Assembly: GCF_003201595.1 (NCBI RefSeq)
Contig: NZ_QJJS01000012.1
Span: 83,366 to 132,880, forward strand
DNA length: 49,515 bases
Direction: 5' to 3'
Origin: Sphaerotilus hippei
Lineage (GTDB): Bacteria; Pseudomonadota; Gammaproteobacteria; Burkholderiales; Burkholderiaceae_C
In this document: one piece after another, positions 19,398-30,507 of the stretch
Layout: each line of letters opens with the position of its first letter
Position numbering within the stretch: position 1 is the first letter of the stretch
Program-made: the position numbers and the translations under genes
The notes under the pieces: generated by a model
Told to the model about the DNA's origin: nothing
The model's input: only the letters and a program-made list of their open reading frames with translations
The model's database searches: none

Positions 19398-21047
19398 ATG
19401 AACAACCTCTACGACCTCGACCTTCCACGCACGCCGGCCAACCATGTGGCGCTGTCGCCGATCAGCTTCGTCGAGCGCAGCGCCGAGGTCTTCGGTGCCC
19501 GCACGGCCGTCATCCACGGTGCGCGCCGCTACACCTGGGCCCAGGTGCGCGAGCGTTGCGCCCGCCTGGTCGCCGCGCTGAAGGCGCTCGGCGTGGGCCG
19601 GGGCAGCACCGTCAGCGTGATGCTGCCCAACACGCCCGAGATGGTCGAGGCGCACTACGGCGTGCCGGCCACCGGCGCGGTGCTCAACACGCTCAACACC
19701 CGCCTGGATGCGGCGCTGCTGGCCTGGCAGATGAACCACTGCGAGGTGCAGGTGCTGATCACCGACAGCGAGTTCGCGCCGCTGATGGACAAGGCGCTGG
19801 CGCTGCTCAAGAGCACGCACGGCCGCGAGCCGGTGGTCATCGATGTCTGCGACAGCGAGTTCGCCGGCCCGCACGAGCGGCTCGGCGCCCACGAGTACGA
19901 GGCGCTGCTGGCCGCCCATGCGCCGGTCGAGCGCCTGCAGGGCCCGGCCGACGAGTGGGACGCGATCGCGGTGAGCTACACCTCGGGCACCACCGGCGAC
20001 CCCAAGGGGGTGGTGACCCACCACCGCGGCGCCTACCTGAACGCGGTCGGCAATGCGGTGACCTGGACCATGCCGCATTTCCCGGTCTACCTGTGGACGC
20101 TGCCGATGTTCCACTGCAACGGCTGGTGCTTCCCGTGGACCATCGCCTCGCTGGGGGGCACGCACGTGTGCCTGCGCAAGGTCGATGCCCGCCTGATCCT
20201 CGAGGCGATGAGCGAGTACCGCGTCGATCACTACTGCGCCGCGCCCATCGTGCACAGCCTGCTGATCGCCGCGCCCGCCGAGCTGCGCCAGGGCATCGGG
20301 CACCCGGTGCGCGGCCTGGTCGCGGGCGCCGCACCACCGGCCTCGATGATCGAGGGCATGGCGCAGCTGGGTTTCGACATCACCCATGTCTACGGCCTGA
20401 CCGAGGTCTACGGGCCGTCCAGCGTCGCGGTCAAGGACCCGGACTGGGCCGCCCAGAGCCTGGCCGAGCAGACCCGGCTGAACGGCCGCCAGGGCGTGCG
20501 CTACCTGCTGCAGGAGGGCATGACCGTGATGGACCCCGAGACCCTGGCCGAGGTGCCTGCCGACGGCAGCACCATGGGCGAGATCATGTTCCGCGGCAAC
20601 GTGGTGATGAAGGGCTACCTGAAGAACCCGGCGGCGACGGCGGCCTCGTTCGCCGGCGGCTGGTTCCACACCGGCGACCTCGCGGTCATGGAGGCCGACC
20701 GTTACGTCAAGATCAAGGACCGCAGCAAGGACATCATCATCTCCGGGGGCGAGAACATCAGCTCCATCGAGGTCGAGGATGCGCTCTACCGCCACCCGGC
20801 GGTCGTCGCCTGCGCGGTCGTGGCCAAGCCCGATCCGAAGTGGGGCGAGACGCCGATGGCCTACGTCGAGCTGAAGGCGCCGGACGCGGCCACCGCGGAA
20901 GAACTGATCGCGCATTGCCGCGGCCTGCTGGCAGGCTACAAGGTGCCGCGTGACATCCGCTTCGAGCCCATCCCGAAGACGTCGACCGGCAAGATCCAGA
21001 AGTTCCAGCTGCGCGAGCGGGCCCGCTCCGGCAGCGCCTGCGACTGA
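19398..21047 (+). CDS. AMP-dependent acyl-CoA ligase
   Basis: Activates a carboxylic acid to its CoA thioester through an acyl-adenylate. Seen: 549 residues, with AMP/P-loop motif SYTSGTTGDPKGVVTHH, YGLTEVYGPSSVAV, HTGDLAVMEADRYVKIKDRS, GENISSIEVEDALYRHPAV, and the C-terminal catalytic lysine in TSTGKIQKFQLR. The N-terminus (LDLPRTPANHVALSPISFVE) resembles medium- or broad-chain acid ligases of the AlkK/DmdB type, but the substrate cannot be fixed by eye. The ATG at 19398 has no strong ribosome site. The perfect 28-bp operator upstream suggests control by an acyl-CoA- or acid-responsive repressor. Confidence 0.9.
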   Translation: MNNLYDLDLPRTPANHVALSPISFVERSAEVFGARTAVIHGARRYTWAQVRERCARLVAALKALGVGRGSTVSVMLPNTPEMVEAHYGVPATGAVLNTLNTRLDAALLAWQMNHCEVQVLITDSEFAPLMDKALALLKSTHGREPVVIDVCDSEFAGPHERLGAHEYEALLAAHAPVERLQGPADEWDAIAVSYTSGTTGDPKGVVTHHRGAYLNAVGNAVTWTMPHFPVYLWTLPMFHCNGWCFPWTIASLGGTHVCLRKVDARLILEAMSEYRVDHYCAAPIVHSLLIAAPAELRQGIGHPVRGLVAGAAPPASMIEGMAQLGFDITHVYGLTEVYGPSSVAVKDPDWAAQSLAEQTRLNGRQGVRYLLQEGMTVMDPETLAEVPADGSTMGEIMFRGNVVMKGYLKNPAATAASFAGGWFHTGDLAVMEADRYVKIKDRSKDIIISGGENISSIEVEDALYRHPAVVACAVVAKPDPKWGETPMAYVELKAPDAATAEELIAHCRGLLAGYKVPRDIRFEPIPKTSTGKIQKFQLRERARSGSACD

Positions 21048-21190
21048 GCGCCTTCGACCGAGGCCGTCCGACGCAGGCGCCCCGGGCCCGGGCGCCTTGC
21101 CTTGCCTGGCCTGGCCGGGGCGGGTCCGGGGCGGTGTGACAGGGTGTGCCGCGACGGTCTGCGCCGCTGTTCCAGCGACCCGTCCCAGGA

Positions 21191-21205
21191 TGTGACAGTG
21201 TCCCA
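21191..21205. promoter_or_regulatory. Possible enhancer-binding-protein site
   Basis: TGTGACA-G-TGTCCCA is a palindrome with one mismatch, about 110 bp upstream of the -24/-12 element, a normal distance for a sigma-54 activator site. A second TGTGACAG lies 56 bp further up. The identity of the activator (AcoR-like?) is inferred only from the target gene. Confidence 0.4.
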
Positions 21206-21304
21206 GGTGTACCCGGCGCCACGCAGCCCCCTGCCGCAGCACCGGGCTCAGGTTTCTACCCGGTTGGGCGGTCTTTTTGACGCTGTTCCGGCGATCGAAC
21301 GGGG

Positions 21305-21319
21305 TGGCACGCGGCATGC
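21305..21319 (+). promoter_or_regulatory. Sigma-54 (-24/-12) promoter for the aldehyde dehydrogenase
   Basis: TGGCAC at 21305-21310, then GCGGC, then ATGC at 21316-21319. The invariant GG and GC are separated by exactly 10 nt, as sigma-54 requires; the -12 box is ATGC instead of TTGC. Transcription would start near 21331, about 60 nt before the ATG. Confidence 0.65.
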
Positions 21320-21389
21320 GATAGGAGGTGGGAGCGCGACGCAGGCCCGGCCTGCATCTCTCTAACCACCCATTGTTCAGGAGACAGAC

Positions 21390-22910
<1,521 letters not shown>

Positions 22911-22943
22911 TCGATCGACGGTTTTTCATTGCAGCCTGAATTT

Positions 22944-22975
22944 CGGGGGGGCCCACCGGCCTCCCCGTTTTTTTT
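22944..22975 (+). terminator. Rho-independent terminator after the aldehyde dehydrogenase
   Basis: A 10-bp stem (22944-22953 with 22958-22967, one G-T pair) and CACC loop are followed by eight T (22968-22975). It lies between the aldehyde dehydrogenase and the DUF779 gene, so DUF779 is either expressed by read-through or has its own start. Confidence 0.9.
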
Positions 22976-23007
22976 GGGCCGGCCGTGCGTGCCGGCAGGA
23001 GATGGAC

Positions 23008-23382
23008 ATGGTTGACAGAGTGGTGGCCACGCCGGCGGCGCTGGCCCTGATCGAGCGCCTGTCGGCGCAGCATGGCGAGCTGCTGTTCCACCAGTCGGGT
23101 GGTTGCTGCGACGGCTCGACCCCGATGTGCTTCAAGCCGGGTGAGCTGGGGCTGTCGCAGGACGACGTGCTGCTCGGGCGCCTGGGCGGCCACCCCTACT
23201 ACATGCACCGCTCGTCGTTCGAGTTCGCGCGCAACACGCAGCTGCTGATCGACGCGATCCCGGGCGAGGGCGGGGCGTTCTCGCTCGAGAACGGCACCGG
23301 GCTGGGCTTCCACGCCACCTCGCGCCTGTTCACCGATGCGGAGATCGCCGAACTGGCGGCGCTCGAGGACCGGCAGGCCTGA
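23008..23382 (+). CDS. DUF779 family protein
   Basis: Function unknown. Seen: 124 residues with the family's cysteine-rich centre, ELLFHQSGGCCDGSTPMCF (about 25-43), and a C-terminal ENGTGLGFHATSRLF. The two adjacent cysteines plus a third suggest metal or thiol chemistry. The start at 23008 is set by AGGAG at 22997-23001; an ATG at 23002 abuts that site. It lies 97 nt after an aldehyde dehydrogenase and is likely to act with it, but a strong terminator separates the two. Confidence 0.85.
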   Translation: MVDRVVATPAALALIERLSAQHGELLFHQSGGCCDGSTPMCFKPGELGLSQDDVLLGRLGGHPYYMHRSSFEFARNTQLLIDAIPGEGGAFSLENGTGLGFHATSRLFTDAEIAELAALEDRQA

Positions 23383-23403
23383 GATCGGCCCGGGCGGCAT
23401 CGT

Positions 23404-23445
23404 CCCGGACCCCGGGGCGGCGCGGTGCGTGCCGCGCGGTCCGGG
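23404..23445. terminator. Compound GC hairpin between convergent DUF779 and nadC genes
   Basis: An outer stem CCCGGACC/GGTCCGGG (23404-23411, 23438-23445) encloses an inner stem GCGCGG/CCGCGC (23420-23425, 23432-23437). No T tract is present. The convergent position suggests a bidirectional transcription block. Confidence 0.4.
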
Positions 23446-23455
23446 CCGGGAAGCT

Positions 23456-24313
23456 TCAGGCGGCCACGCGCATCGACAGGTCGATGGCCCGCAGGTGCTT
23501 GGTCAGCGCGCCCACGGAGATGCGGTCCACGCCGGTCTCGGCCAGGCTGCGGATGGTCTCCAGCGTGGCGCCGCCGGAGTACTCGACCAGCGTGCGGCCG
23601 CCGCAGGCGCGGTGGTCGCGCACCAGCGCCACCGCCTCGCGGATCTCGGGCAGCGTGAAGTCGTCGATCAGCAGCAGGTCGACGTCCTCGTCGATCGCGA
23701 TGCGCGCCTCCTTCATGTTCTCGGCCTCGGCCATCAGCGGCACCGGCGCGCCCAGCGCCCGGGCGGCGTGGATGGCCTGGCGCAGCCCGCCGGCGGCGGC
23801 GATGTGGTTCTCCTTGATCAGGAAGCCGTCGTAGAGCCCGATGCGGTGGTTGAGCCCGCCGCCCACCACCACGGCGTACTTCTGCGCGTTGCGCAGGCCG
23901 GGCAGGGTCTTGCGGGTGTCGACGATGCGGCAGCCGGTGCCGGCGACCGCCTCGACGTAGCGCTGCACCGTCGTGGCCGTGCCCGACAGCGTCTGCAGGA
24001 AGTTCAGCGCGCTGCGCTCGCCGGTCAGCAGCGCCCGGGCCGGGCCGGCGATGGTGCACAGCAGCTGGTCGGGTTCGACCCGGGCACCCTCGGCCACCGA
24101 CCACTGGATGCTCACGCCCGGCTCGATCAGCCGGAATACCAGGTCGAACCACGGCTGGCCGCAGATGACGGCGGCCTCGCGGGTGATCACCCGGGCGCGG
24201 GCGTACTGCCCGGCCGGCACCAGGTAGGCGGTGACGTCGCCGGTGCCGATGTCTTCGGCAAGGGCGTGTTCCACGGTGTAGTGCAGGTCGTCGGGCAGGC
24301 GGGAGAGGGACAT
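23456..24313 (-). CDS. nadC: Nicotinate-nucleotide pyrophosphorylase (carboxylating)
   Basis: Converts quinolinate and PRPP to nicotinate mononucleotide in de novo NAD synthesis. Seen: 285 residues, with LAEDIGTGDVTAYLVP near the N-terminus, LNFLQTLSGTATTV, DTRKTLPGLRNAQKYAVVVG (substrate-binding Arg/Lys), GGLNHRIGLYDGFLIKENHI, and C-terminal VEYSGGATLETI ... RISVGALTKHL. The ATG at 24313 gives the usual N-terminus; an upstream open stretch to 24469 runs into the neighbouring gene and is not used. It is the last of four minus-strand genes, 49 nt after the glycosyltransferase. Confidence 0.96.
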   Translation of the reverse strand: MSLSRLPDDLHYTVEHALAEDIGTGDVTAYLVPAGQYARARVITREAAVICGQPWFDLVFRLIEPGVSIQWSVAEGARVEPDQLLCTIAGPARALLTGERSALNFLQTLSGTATTVQRYVEAVAGTGCRIVDTRKTLPGLRNAQKYAVVVGGGLNHRIGLYDGFLIKENHIAAAGGLRQAIHAARALGAPVPLMAEAENMKEARIAIDEDVDLLLIDDFTLPEIREAVALVRDHRACGGRTLVEYSGGATLETIRSLAETGVDRISVGALTKHLRAIDLSMRVAA

Positions 24314-24362
24314 GGCGGGCGCGTCGTGTTGTGATCCGCCACGATTGTCGCCTCTGCCGCGT

Positions 24363-25403
24363 TCACTTTTCTTGCACGGCGGTCGCGAGCGCCTCCCGGC
24401 CCGCGCCGACCGGTCGCAATGCCTGCACGAACTGCGCGGACGCGGCCGCCCAGGTGTACTGCTGCGCATGGCGGTGCACCGCGTCGCGCGGCAGCTCCAG
24501 CGCGGCCAGGCAGGCCCGGCGCAGGTCGGTGTCGAGCACCCCGCCGGCGCTGTCGCGCCCCACCACGTCGATCGGCCCGGGCACCGGATAGGCCGCCACC
24601 GGCGTGCCGCAGGCCATGGACTCGACCAGCACCAGGCCGAAGGTGTCGGTGAGGCTGGGGAAGACCATCACGTCCGCGCTGCGGTAGAGCGTGGCCAGCT
24701 CCGGGCCGCCCAGCACGCCCAGCCAGCGCACGTCCGGGTGGGCGGCCTCGAGCCGGGCGCGCTCCGGGCCTTCGCCGGCGACCCACTTCTCGCCGGGCAG
24801 CTCGAGCTTCAGGAAGGCGTCGAGGTTCTTCTCCACCGCCAGCCGGCCGACGTAGAGGAAGACCGGGCGGCGGCCACCGGCCTCGCGCGGTCCGTCGGGG
24901 TGGAAGGTGCCGTGGTCGACGCCGCGGCTCCACAGCCGCGGGCGGGTGAAGCCGCGCTCGCGCAGCACGTCGGCCATCGCCGGCGTGGGCACCAGCGTGG
25001 CCCCGCCGGCGTTGTGGAAATGCCGCAGCAGGCGGTAGCTCCAGTCCAGCGGCAGCCGCACCCGGGCGTGCACGTATTCCGGAAAACGGCTGTGGTAGGC
25101 CGTGGTGAAGGGCCAGCCGCGCTCCTGGGCGATGGCGCGTGCGGTCCAGCCCAGCGGGCCTTCGGTGGCGATGTGCAGGCAGTCCGGGCCGAAGGCGTCG
25201 ATGCGCTGCGCCACGCTGGCGCGTCCGGCCAGCGCCAGGCGGATCTCCGGATAGGTCGGGCAGGGGATGGAGCGGAAGTCGCCCGGCGCGAGCACGCCGG
25301 TGTGGTGGCCCATCAGGCCGAGCTCGCGGCAGGTCATCTTCAGCGTGCGCACGACGCCGTTGACCTGGGGTTCCCAGGCATCGGTCACGATCAGGATTCG
25401 CAT
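24363..25403 (-). CDS. GT4-family glycosyltransferase
   Basis: Probably transfers a sugar to a lipid or glycan acceptor at the inner membrane. Seen: 346 residues with a GT-B fold. The N-terminal half starts MRILIVTDAWEPQVNGVV, the acceptor-side motif typical of mannosyl/glucosyl transferases acting on lipids. The C-terminal half carries FLYVGRLAVEKNL and the donor motif MVFPSLTDTFGLVLVESMAC. The start at 25403 has GGAG upstream and overlaps the end of the lplT-like gene by 13 nt, so translation is probably coupled. A role in glycolipid synthesis is inferred from the family and from the lysophospholipid carrier next door. Confidence 0.9.
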   Translation of the reverse strand: MRILIVTDAWEPQVNGVVRTLKMTCRELGLMGHHTGVLAPGDFRSIPCPTYPEIRLALAGRASVAQRIDAFGPDCLHIATEGPLGWTARAIAQERGWPFTTAYHSRFPEYVHARVRLPLDWSYRLLRHFHNAGGATLVPTPAMADVLRERGFTRPRLWSRGVDHGTFHPDGPREAGGRRPVFLYVGRLAVEKNLDAFLKLELPGEKWVAGEGPERARLEAAHPDVRWLGVLGGPELATLYRSADVMVFPSLTDTFGLVLVESMACGTPVAAYPVPGPIDVVGRDSAGGVLDTDLRRACLAALELPRDAVHRHAQQYTWAAASAQFVQALRPVGAGREALATAVQEK

Positions 25404-26659
25404 GGAGGCTCCAGAGGATGGGCGGGGGACGTGGTCGGTTGGCGTCGGCGGGCGGCGTGGCCCGGGCGGTCGTGGTGGTGCTGCCAGGCGACCCGCGACA
25501 CCACCGCGGCGATCGACAGGCCGAAGCCCCACAGCAGCGCCTGCAGCGGCAGGTCCGCCGCCACCAGGGCCGAGTACAGGCCCAGCATCAGCAGCACGCT
25601 GGCGTTCTCGTTGAAGTTCTGCACGGCGATGGAGCGCCCGGCACTCAGCAGCGTGCAGCCGCGGTGCTGCAGCAGCGCGTTCATCGGCACCACGAAGAAG
25701 CCCGCCAGCGCACCGACGGCGCCCAGCAGCAGCGCGGCGGCGGGCACGCCGTCGACCAGGGTCATCAGCGGCATCAGCAGGCCCATCAGCAGGCCCAGCG
25801 GCAGCACGGCGGTGGCCCGCGACAGCGGCACCAGCCGCCCGGCCAGCACCGCGCCCAGCGTCACGCCCAGCGCGGTGACGCCCTGCAGGTAGGCGGCCTG
25901 GTCCAGGCCCAGGTCCAGGTGCTCCTGGGCCCAGCGCAGCACCAGGAACTGCAGCGTCGCGCCCACGCCCCAGAACAGCGTCGTCACCGACAGCGTCACC
26001 CGGCCCAGCGCGTCGCGCCACAGCGTCAGGTGGCTGCGCCAGAAGTCGCCCACCTGCAGCGCCGGCGAACGTGGCGCGGGCGGGTAGCGGCAGCCGCTGT
26101 CGGGAATGCGCAGGTTCAGCAGCCCGGCCAGCAGGTACAGGCCCAGCACCAGCGCCATCGGCGTTTCCAGCGGGCTCGTGCCCAGGGCCGGCAGCCGCTG
26201 CAGCAGCGCCGGGCTGACCAGCAGGCCGCCGGCCACGGTGCCGAGGATGACCGCGCAGACGGTGGACACCTCGATCCAGCCGTTGGCCCGCACCAGCTGC
26301 CCGGCGGGCAGCAGCTCGGTGACCAGGCCGTACTTGGCCGGCGAGTAGGCCGCCGCGCCGAGCCCGGCCACCGCGAACGCCAGCAGCGGGTCGCCGCCGG
26401 TGATCAGCATCAGGCAGCCCGCCGCCTTGACGCCGTTGGCCAGCAGCATCACCCGGGCCTTGGGCCGGGCGTCGGCCAGCGGGCCGACCCAGGGGGCGAG
26501 CAGCACGTAGGCCAGCGTGAAGCCGAGCTTGAGCAGCGGCACCTGCCACGCCGGTGCCGCCAGCTCGCCCAGGCGGGCGATCGTGACGATCAGCAAGGCG
26601 CTGTCGGCCAGTCCGGAAACGAACTGGGCCAGGAGGAGGGGGAGGAAGCCGGGGGTCAC
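25391..26659 (-). CDS. lplT: LplT-like lysophospholipid transporter (MFS)
   Basis: Inner-membrane carrier that flips lysophospholipids inward for re-acylation. Seen: about 422 residues with roughly 11-12 hydrophobic helices. LplT signatures include QFVSGLADSALLIVTIA near the start, APWVGPLADARPKARVM, GLGAAAYSPAKYGLVTELLP and ANGWIEVSTVCAVILG. No ATG lies between the upstream gene's stop and the first helix, so the start is set at GTG 26659, immediately before the conserved N-terminus; this is uncertain. The acyltransferase partner Aas, fused or adjacent in enteric bacteria, is absent here. It overlaps the downstream glycosyltransferase by 13 nt. Confidence 0.85.
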   Translation of the reverse strand: MTPGFLPLLLAQFVSGLADSALLIVTIARLGELAAPAWQVPLLKLGFTLAYVLLAPWVGPLADARPKARVMLLANGVKAAGCLMLITGGDPLLAFAVAGLGAAAYSPAKYGLVTELLPAGQLVRANGWIEVSTVCAVILGTVAGGLLVSPALLQRLPALGTSPLETPMALVLGLYLLAGLLNLRIPDSGCRYPPAPRSPALQVGDFWRSHLTLWRDALGRVTLSVTTLFWGVGATLQFLVLRWAQEHLDLGLDQAAYLQGVTALGVTLGAVLAGRLVPLSRATAVLPLGLLMGLLMPLMTLVDGVPAAALLLGAVGALAGFFVVPMNALLQHRGCTLLSAGRSIAVQNFNENASVLLMLGLYSALVAADLPLQALLWGFGLSIAAVVSRVAWQHHHDRPGHAARRRQPTTSPAHPLEPPCES

Positions 26660-26753
26660 GGAGCGGTCAGGGCGAGTGACCGCGATTGGAGTGGGCTTGT
26701 GTGCCAGGGCTGTGACAGGGGCCGCGATCGTGGCGGCCCCGCCGGCGGGGGCG

Positions 26754-28316
26754 TCAGCGCCGGCGGCTGCCCCCGCCCAGCAGCGAACCCAGCACGCCGC
26801 GCACGATCTCGCGGCCGACCGACGAGCCGACGGTGCGCACCGCCGACTTGGCCAGCGTCTGCACCAGGCCGTCACGCTGGCCACCGCGCGGGCCGGTCGA
26901 GCCGAACAGCAGGCCGCCCAGCGCGCCCGACAGCATGCCCGACAGGCCGTCGCCGCCGGCCTCGGCGGTGGCCGAGCGGGCGCCGTCGCCCAGCGCCTTG
27001 CCGGCCTCGCCGCGCAGGCCGTCGGCGGTGTCGGCCGAGGTGGCCGCGCGGCCCTTGATCTTCTCGTAGGCCGACTCGCGGTCGACCGCCTGCTCGTACA
27101 CCCCCGCGACCAGCGAGCCGGCGATCAGCGCCTGCCGCTGGGCGGCGGTGATCGGGCCGATCTGGCTGCCCGGGGGCAGCACGTAGACCCGCTCGGTCAC
27201 GCTGGGGCGGCCCTTCTCGTCGAGCAGGCTGACCAGCGCCTCGCCCACGCCCAGCTCGGTGATCGCCGCGGCGATGTCCAGGCCGGGGTTGGGCCGCATC
27301 GTGTCGGCCGCCGACTTGACCGCCTTCTGGTCGCGCGGGGTGAAGGCGCGCAGCGCATGCTGCACGCGGTTGCCCAGCTGGCCCAGCACGGTCTCGGGGA
27401 TGTCCAGCGGGTTCTGCGTCACGAAGTACACGCCCACGCCCTTGGAGCGCACCAGCCGCACGACCAGCTCGATGCGCTCGGTCAGCGCCGCCGGCGCGTC
27501 CTTGAACAGCAGGTGGGCCTCGTCGAAGAAGAACACCAGCTTGGGCTTGTCGAGGTCACCGACCTCGGGCAGCGTCTCGAACAGCTCCGAGAGCATCCAC
27601 AGCAGGAAGGTCGCGTACAGGCGCGGCGAGTTCATCAGCCGGTCGGCCGCGAGGATGTTGATCACGCCACGGCCGTCGACCGTCTGCATGAAGTCCTCGA
27701 TCGACAGCATCGGCTCGCCGAAGAAGCGGTCGCCGCCCTGCTGCTCGATCTGCATCAGGCCGCGCTGGATCGCCCCCACCGAGGCCGAGCTGATGTTGCC
27801 GTACTCGGTGGTGAACTCGCTGGCGTTGTCGCCCACGTGCTGCAGCATCGCGCGCAGGTCCTTCAGGTCGAGCAGCAGCAGGCCGCGGTCGTCGGCGATC
27901 TTGAAGACCAGCTGCAGCACCCCCTGCTGCGTGTCGTTGAGCGCGAGCATGCGCGACAGCAGCAGCGGGCCCATGTCGGAGACGGTCGCGCGCACCGGGT
28001 GGCCCTGTTCGCCGAAGACGTCCCACAGCGTGGTCGGGCAGGCGGTCCACCCGGGCTCGGGCAGGCCGCGCTCCTGCAGCACCTTGGCCAGCCTGGGGCT
28101 CGCGCTGCCGGTCTGGCTGATGCCGGTCAGGTCGCCCTTGATGTCGGCCAGGAACACCGGCACGCCGATGTTCGAGAGGCTCTCGGCCAGTTTCTGCAGG
28201 CTGATCGTCTTGCCGGTGCCGGTGGCCCCGGTGATCAGGCCATGCCGGTTCGCCAGGGCCGGCAGCAGGTGGCATTCGACCGTGCCGTGTTGCGCCAGAA
28301 GGATGGGATCGGACAT
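26754..28316 (-). CDS. HerA-like ATPase (DUF853/YjgR family)
   Basis: Predicted DNA-translocase-like ATPase of unknown role. Seen: 520 residues, with N-terminal [11 protein letters not shown], Walker [17 protein letters not shown] (about 27-41), [12 protein letters not shown], Walker [34 protein letters not shown] (arginine-finger region) and TPRDQKAVK. The C-terminal 120 residues become low-complexity Gly/Ala/Arg with a GGxxxG-rich hydrophobic stretch, ending [10 protein letters not shown]. The start at 28316 agrees with the family; a longer frame to 28472 is rejected. It diverges from yebC. Confidence 0.92.
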   Translation of the reverse strand: MSDPILLAQHGTVECHLLPALANRHGLITGATGTGKTISLQKLAESLSNIGVPVFLADIKGDLTGISQTGSASPRLAKVLQERGLPEPGWTACPTTLWDVFGEQGHPVRATVSDMGPLLLSRMLALNDTQQGVLQLVFKIADDRGLLLLDLKDLRAMLQHVGDNASEFTTEYGNISSASVGAIQRGLMQIEQQGGDRFFGEPMLSIEDFMQTVDGRGVINILAADRLMNSPRLYATFLLWMLSELFETLPEVGDLDKPKLVFFFDEAHLLFKDAPAALTERIELVVRLVRSKGVGVYFVTQNPLDIPETVLGQLGNRVQHALRAFTPRDQKAVKSAADTMRPNPGLDIAAAITELGVGEALVSLLDEKGRPSVTERVYVLPPGSQIGPITAAQRQALIAGSLVAGVYEQAVDRESAYEKIKGRAATSADTADGLRGEAGKALGDGARSATAEAGGDGLSGMLSGALGGLLFGSTGPRGGQRDGLVQTLAKSAVRTVGSSVGREIVRGVLGSLLGGGSRRR

Positions 28317-28474
28317 GGGTGGGCTCCGCTGGGCCCGCGTCGCGGGGGACGGGGCGCTGAAAAAGTAAAATGCCAGTCTAGCGAAGAAAACCCCTGCTGC
28401 CGGCACGAGCGCCGGAGCGGGCCGAAACACGGGTGCGAGCGCGGCGCGCGGCACCGACCGAGGAGAAAACAAGC

Positions 28475-29200
28475 ATGGCCGGACATTCCAAGTGGGCCAA
28501 CATCCAGCACCGCAAGGGCCGCCAGGACGAGAAGCGCGGCAAGGTCTGGACCCGCATCATCCGCGAGATCACGGTGGCGGCGCGCCAGGGCGGAGCCGAT
28601 GTCAGCGCCAACCCGCGCCTGCGTCTGGCCATCGACAAGGCCAAGGCGGCCAACATGCCGGCCGACCGCATCAAGTACAACGTCGACAAGGCCTCGGGCA
28701 ACCTCGAGGGCGTGAACTACGAGGAGATCCGCTACGAGGGCTACGGCATCGGCGGGGCGGCGATCATCGTCGACACGATGACCGACAACCGCGTGCGCAC
28801 CGTGGCCGACGTGCGCCATGCCTTCTCCAAGTACGGCGGCAACCTGGGCACCGACGGTTCGGTGTCCTTCCAGTTCAAGCACTGCGGCCAGCTGGTGTTC
28901 GCGCCCGGCACCGACGAGGACCGGGTCATGGAGCTCGCCCTCGAGGCCGGGGCCGACGACGTGGTCACCGGCGAGGACGGCTCCATCGAGGTGCTGACGC
29001 CGCCGCACGACTTCGAGTCGGTCAAGGACAGGCTGCAGGGCGCCGGCCTGAACGCCGAGATCGCCGAGGTGACGATGCGTGCGGAGAACACCATCGAGCT
29101 GACCGGCGAGGACGCCCAGCGCATGCAGAAGCTGCTGGACGTGCTCGAGGACCTGGACGACGTGCAGGAAGTTTTCCACAACGCGGCAATGGACGAATGA
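28475..29200 (+). CDS. yebC: YebC/PmpR-family regulatory protein
   Basis: Members have been described as DNA-binding regulators and, more recently, as ribosome-associated factors that help translate proline stretches. Seen: 241 residues beginning with the invariant [18 protein letters not shown], then [59 protein letters not shown] and [10 protein letters not shown]-like [12 protein letters not shown]. The length matches the family. The start has AGGAG at 28461. It is the first gene of a plus-strand run; its stop overlaps the next ATG in an ATGA. Confidence 0.97.
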   Translation: MAGHSKWANIQHRKGRQDEKRGKVWTRIIREITVAARQGGADVSANPRLRLAIDKAKAANMPADRIKYNVDKASGNLEGVNYEEIRYEGYGIGGAAIIVDTMTDNRVRTVADVRHAFSKYGGNLGTDGSVSFQFKHCGQLVFAPGTDEDRVMELALEAGADDVVTGEDGSIEVLTPPHDFESVKDRLQGAGLNAEIAEVTMRAENTIELTGEDAQRMQKLLDVLEDLDDVQEVFHNAAMDE

Positions 29201-30507
29201 ACTCCCGTATGAAAGTCATGGTGATCGGCGGCGGTGGCCGCGAACACGCGCTCGCGTGGAAACTGGCGCAATCGCCGCGTGTGCAGAAGGTGTTCGTGGC
29301 CCCCGGCAACGGTGGCACGGCGCTGGACCCGCGCATGCAGAACGTCGCGCTCGGCGACGTGCAGGCGCTGGCCGACTTCGCCCAGGCCGAGAAGGTCGGC
29401 CTGACCGTGGTCGGGCCCGAGGCGACGCTGGCCGCCGGCGTGGTCGACGAGTTCCGCAACCGCGGCCTGCGCATCTTCGGCCCGAGCCGGGCCGCCGCGC
29501 AGCTCGAGAGCTCGAAGGCCTTCGCCAAGTCCTTCATGAAGCGCCACGGCATCCCGACGGCGGCCTACGACACCTTCACCGATCCGGTGGCCGCCCACGC
29601 CTACATCGACCGCATGGGCGCGCCCATCGTGATCAAGGCCGACGGCCTGGCCGCCGGCAAGGGCGTGGTCGTGGCGATGACGCTCGACGAGGCCCACCAG
29701 GCGGTCGACTGGATGCTGGCCGACGAGGCCGACAACAAGCTCGGCGTGCAGCACAACGCCGGTGGCGCGCGGGTGGTGATCGAGGAGTTCCTGCAGGGCG
29801 AGGAAGCCAGCTTCATCGTGCTGTGCGACGGCCGCAACATCCTGCCGCTGGCCACCAGCCAGGACCACAAGCGCCTGGGCGATGGCGACACCGGCCCGAA
29901 CACCGGCGGCATGGGCGCCTACTCGCCCGCGCCGGTCGTCACGCCCAACGTGCACGCCAAGGCGATGCAGGACATCATCCGCCCGACCATCGAGGGCATG
30001 GCACGCGATGGCATCCCGTTCACCGGCTTCCTCTACGCCGGGCTGATGATCGACGCCAAGGGCCAGCCGAAGACGCTCGAGTTCAACACCCGCCTGGGCG
30101 ACCCCGAGACCCAGCCCATCCTGATGCGTCTGAAGAGCGACCTGCTGGAGGTGCTGCTGCGGGCCACCGACGGCCAGCTCGACCAGGTGCAGCTCGACTG
30201 GGACCGCCGGGTCGCGCTGGGGGTCGTGATGGCCGCCGCCGGCTATCCGCTCGATCCGCGCAAGGGCGACGTCATCCGCGGCCTGCCGGCCGAGGCCGAC
30301 GACTGCATGGTCTTCCACGCCGGCACGGCCCCCGCCGGCACCGGCGTGAGCACCAGCGGCGGGCGGGTGCTGTGCGTGACCGCGCTGGGCGACTCGGTGC
30401 GCACCGCGCAGCAGCGTGCCTACCTGACCACGCAGCAGGTGCAGTTCGATGGCGCGCAGTACCGCCACGACATCGGCCATCGGGCCATCAAGCGGCCGGG
30501 CCACTGA
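29197..30507 (+). CDS. purD: Phosphoribosylamine-glycine ligase (GARS)
   Basis: Joins glycine to phosphoribosylamine, using ATP, in purine synthesis. Seen: 436 residues, an ATP-grasp enzyme with N-terminal [65 protein letters not shown] and [13 protein letters not shown]. The ATG at 29197 overlaps the yebC stop by 4 nt; the ATG at 29209 gives the exact family start (MKVMVIG) and is equally possible. It lies directly before hemF with no gap. Confidence 0.97.
   Translation: MNSRMKVMVIGGGGREHALAWKLAQSPRVQKVFVAPGNGGTALDPRMQNVALGDVQALADFAQAEKVGLTVVGPEATLAAGVVDEFRNRGLRIFGPSRAAAQLESSKAFAKSFMKRHGIPTAAYDTFTDPVAAHAYIDRMGAPIVIKADGLAAGKGVVVAMTLDEAHQAVDWMLADEADNKLGVQHNAGGARVVIEEFLQGEEASFIVLCDGRNILPLATSQDHKRLGDGDTGPNTGGMGAYSPAPVVTPNVHAKAMQDIIRPTIEGMARDGIPFTGFLYAGLMIDAKGQPKTLEFNTRLGDPETQPILMRLKSDLLEVLLRATDGQLDQVQLDWDRRVALGVVMAAAGYPLDPRKGDVIRGLPAEADDCMVFHAGTAPAGTGVSTSGGRVLCVTALGDSVRTAQQRAYLTTQQVQFDGAQYRHDIGHRAIKRPGH

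Larger units (their letters stand above)
21048..21389. other. Regulatory intergenic region before the aldehyde dehydrogenase
   Basis: No gene is seen in these 342 bases. They hold two copies of TGTGACAG (21135-21142 and 21191-21198), the second being half of an imperfect palindrome, plus a -24/-12 element at 21305. There is also a direct repeat of GTCCCAGG (21182-21189, 21199-21206). This is the layout of an enhancer-dependent promoter. Confidence 0.55.
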
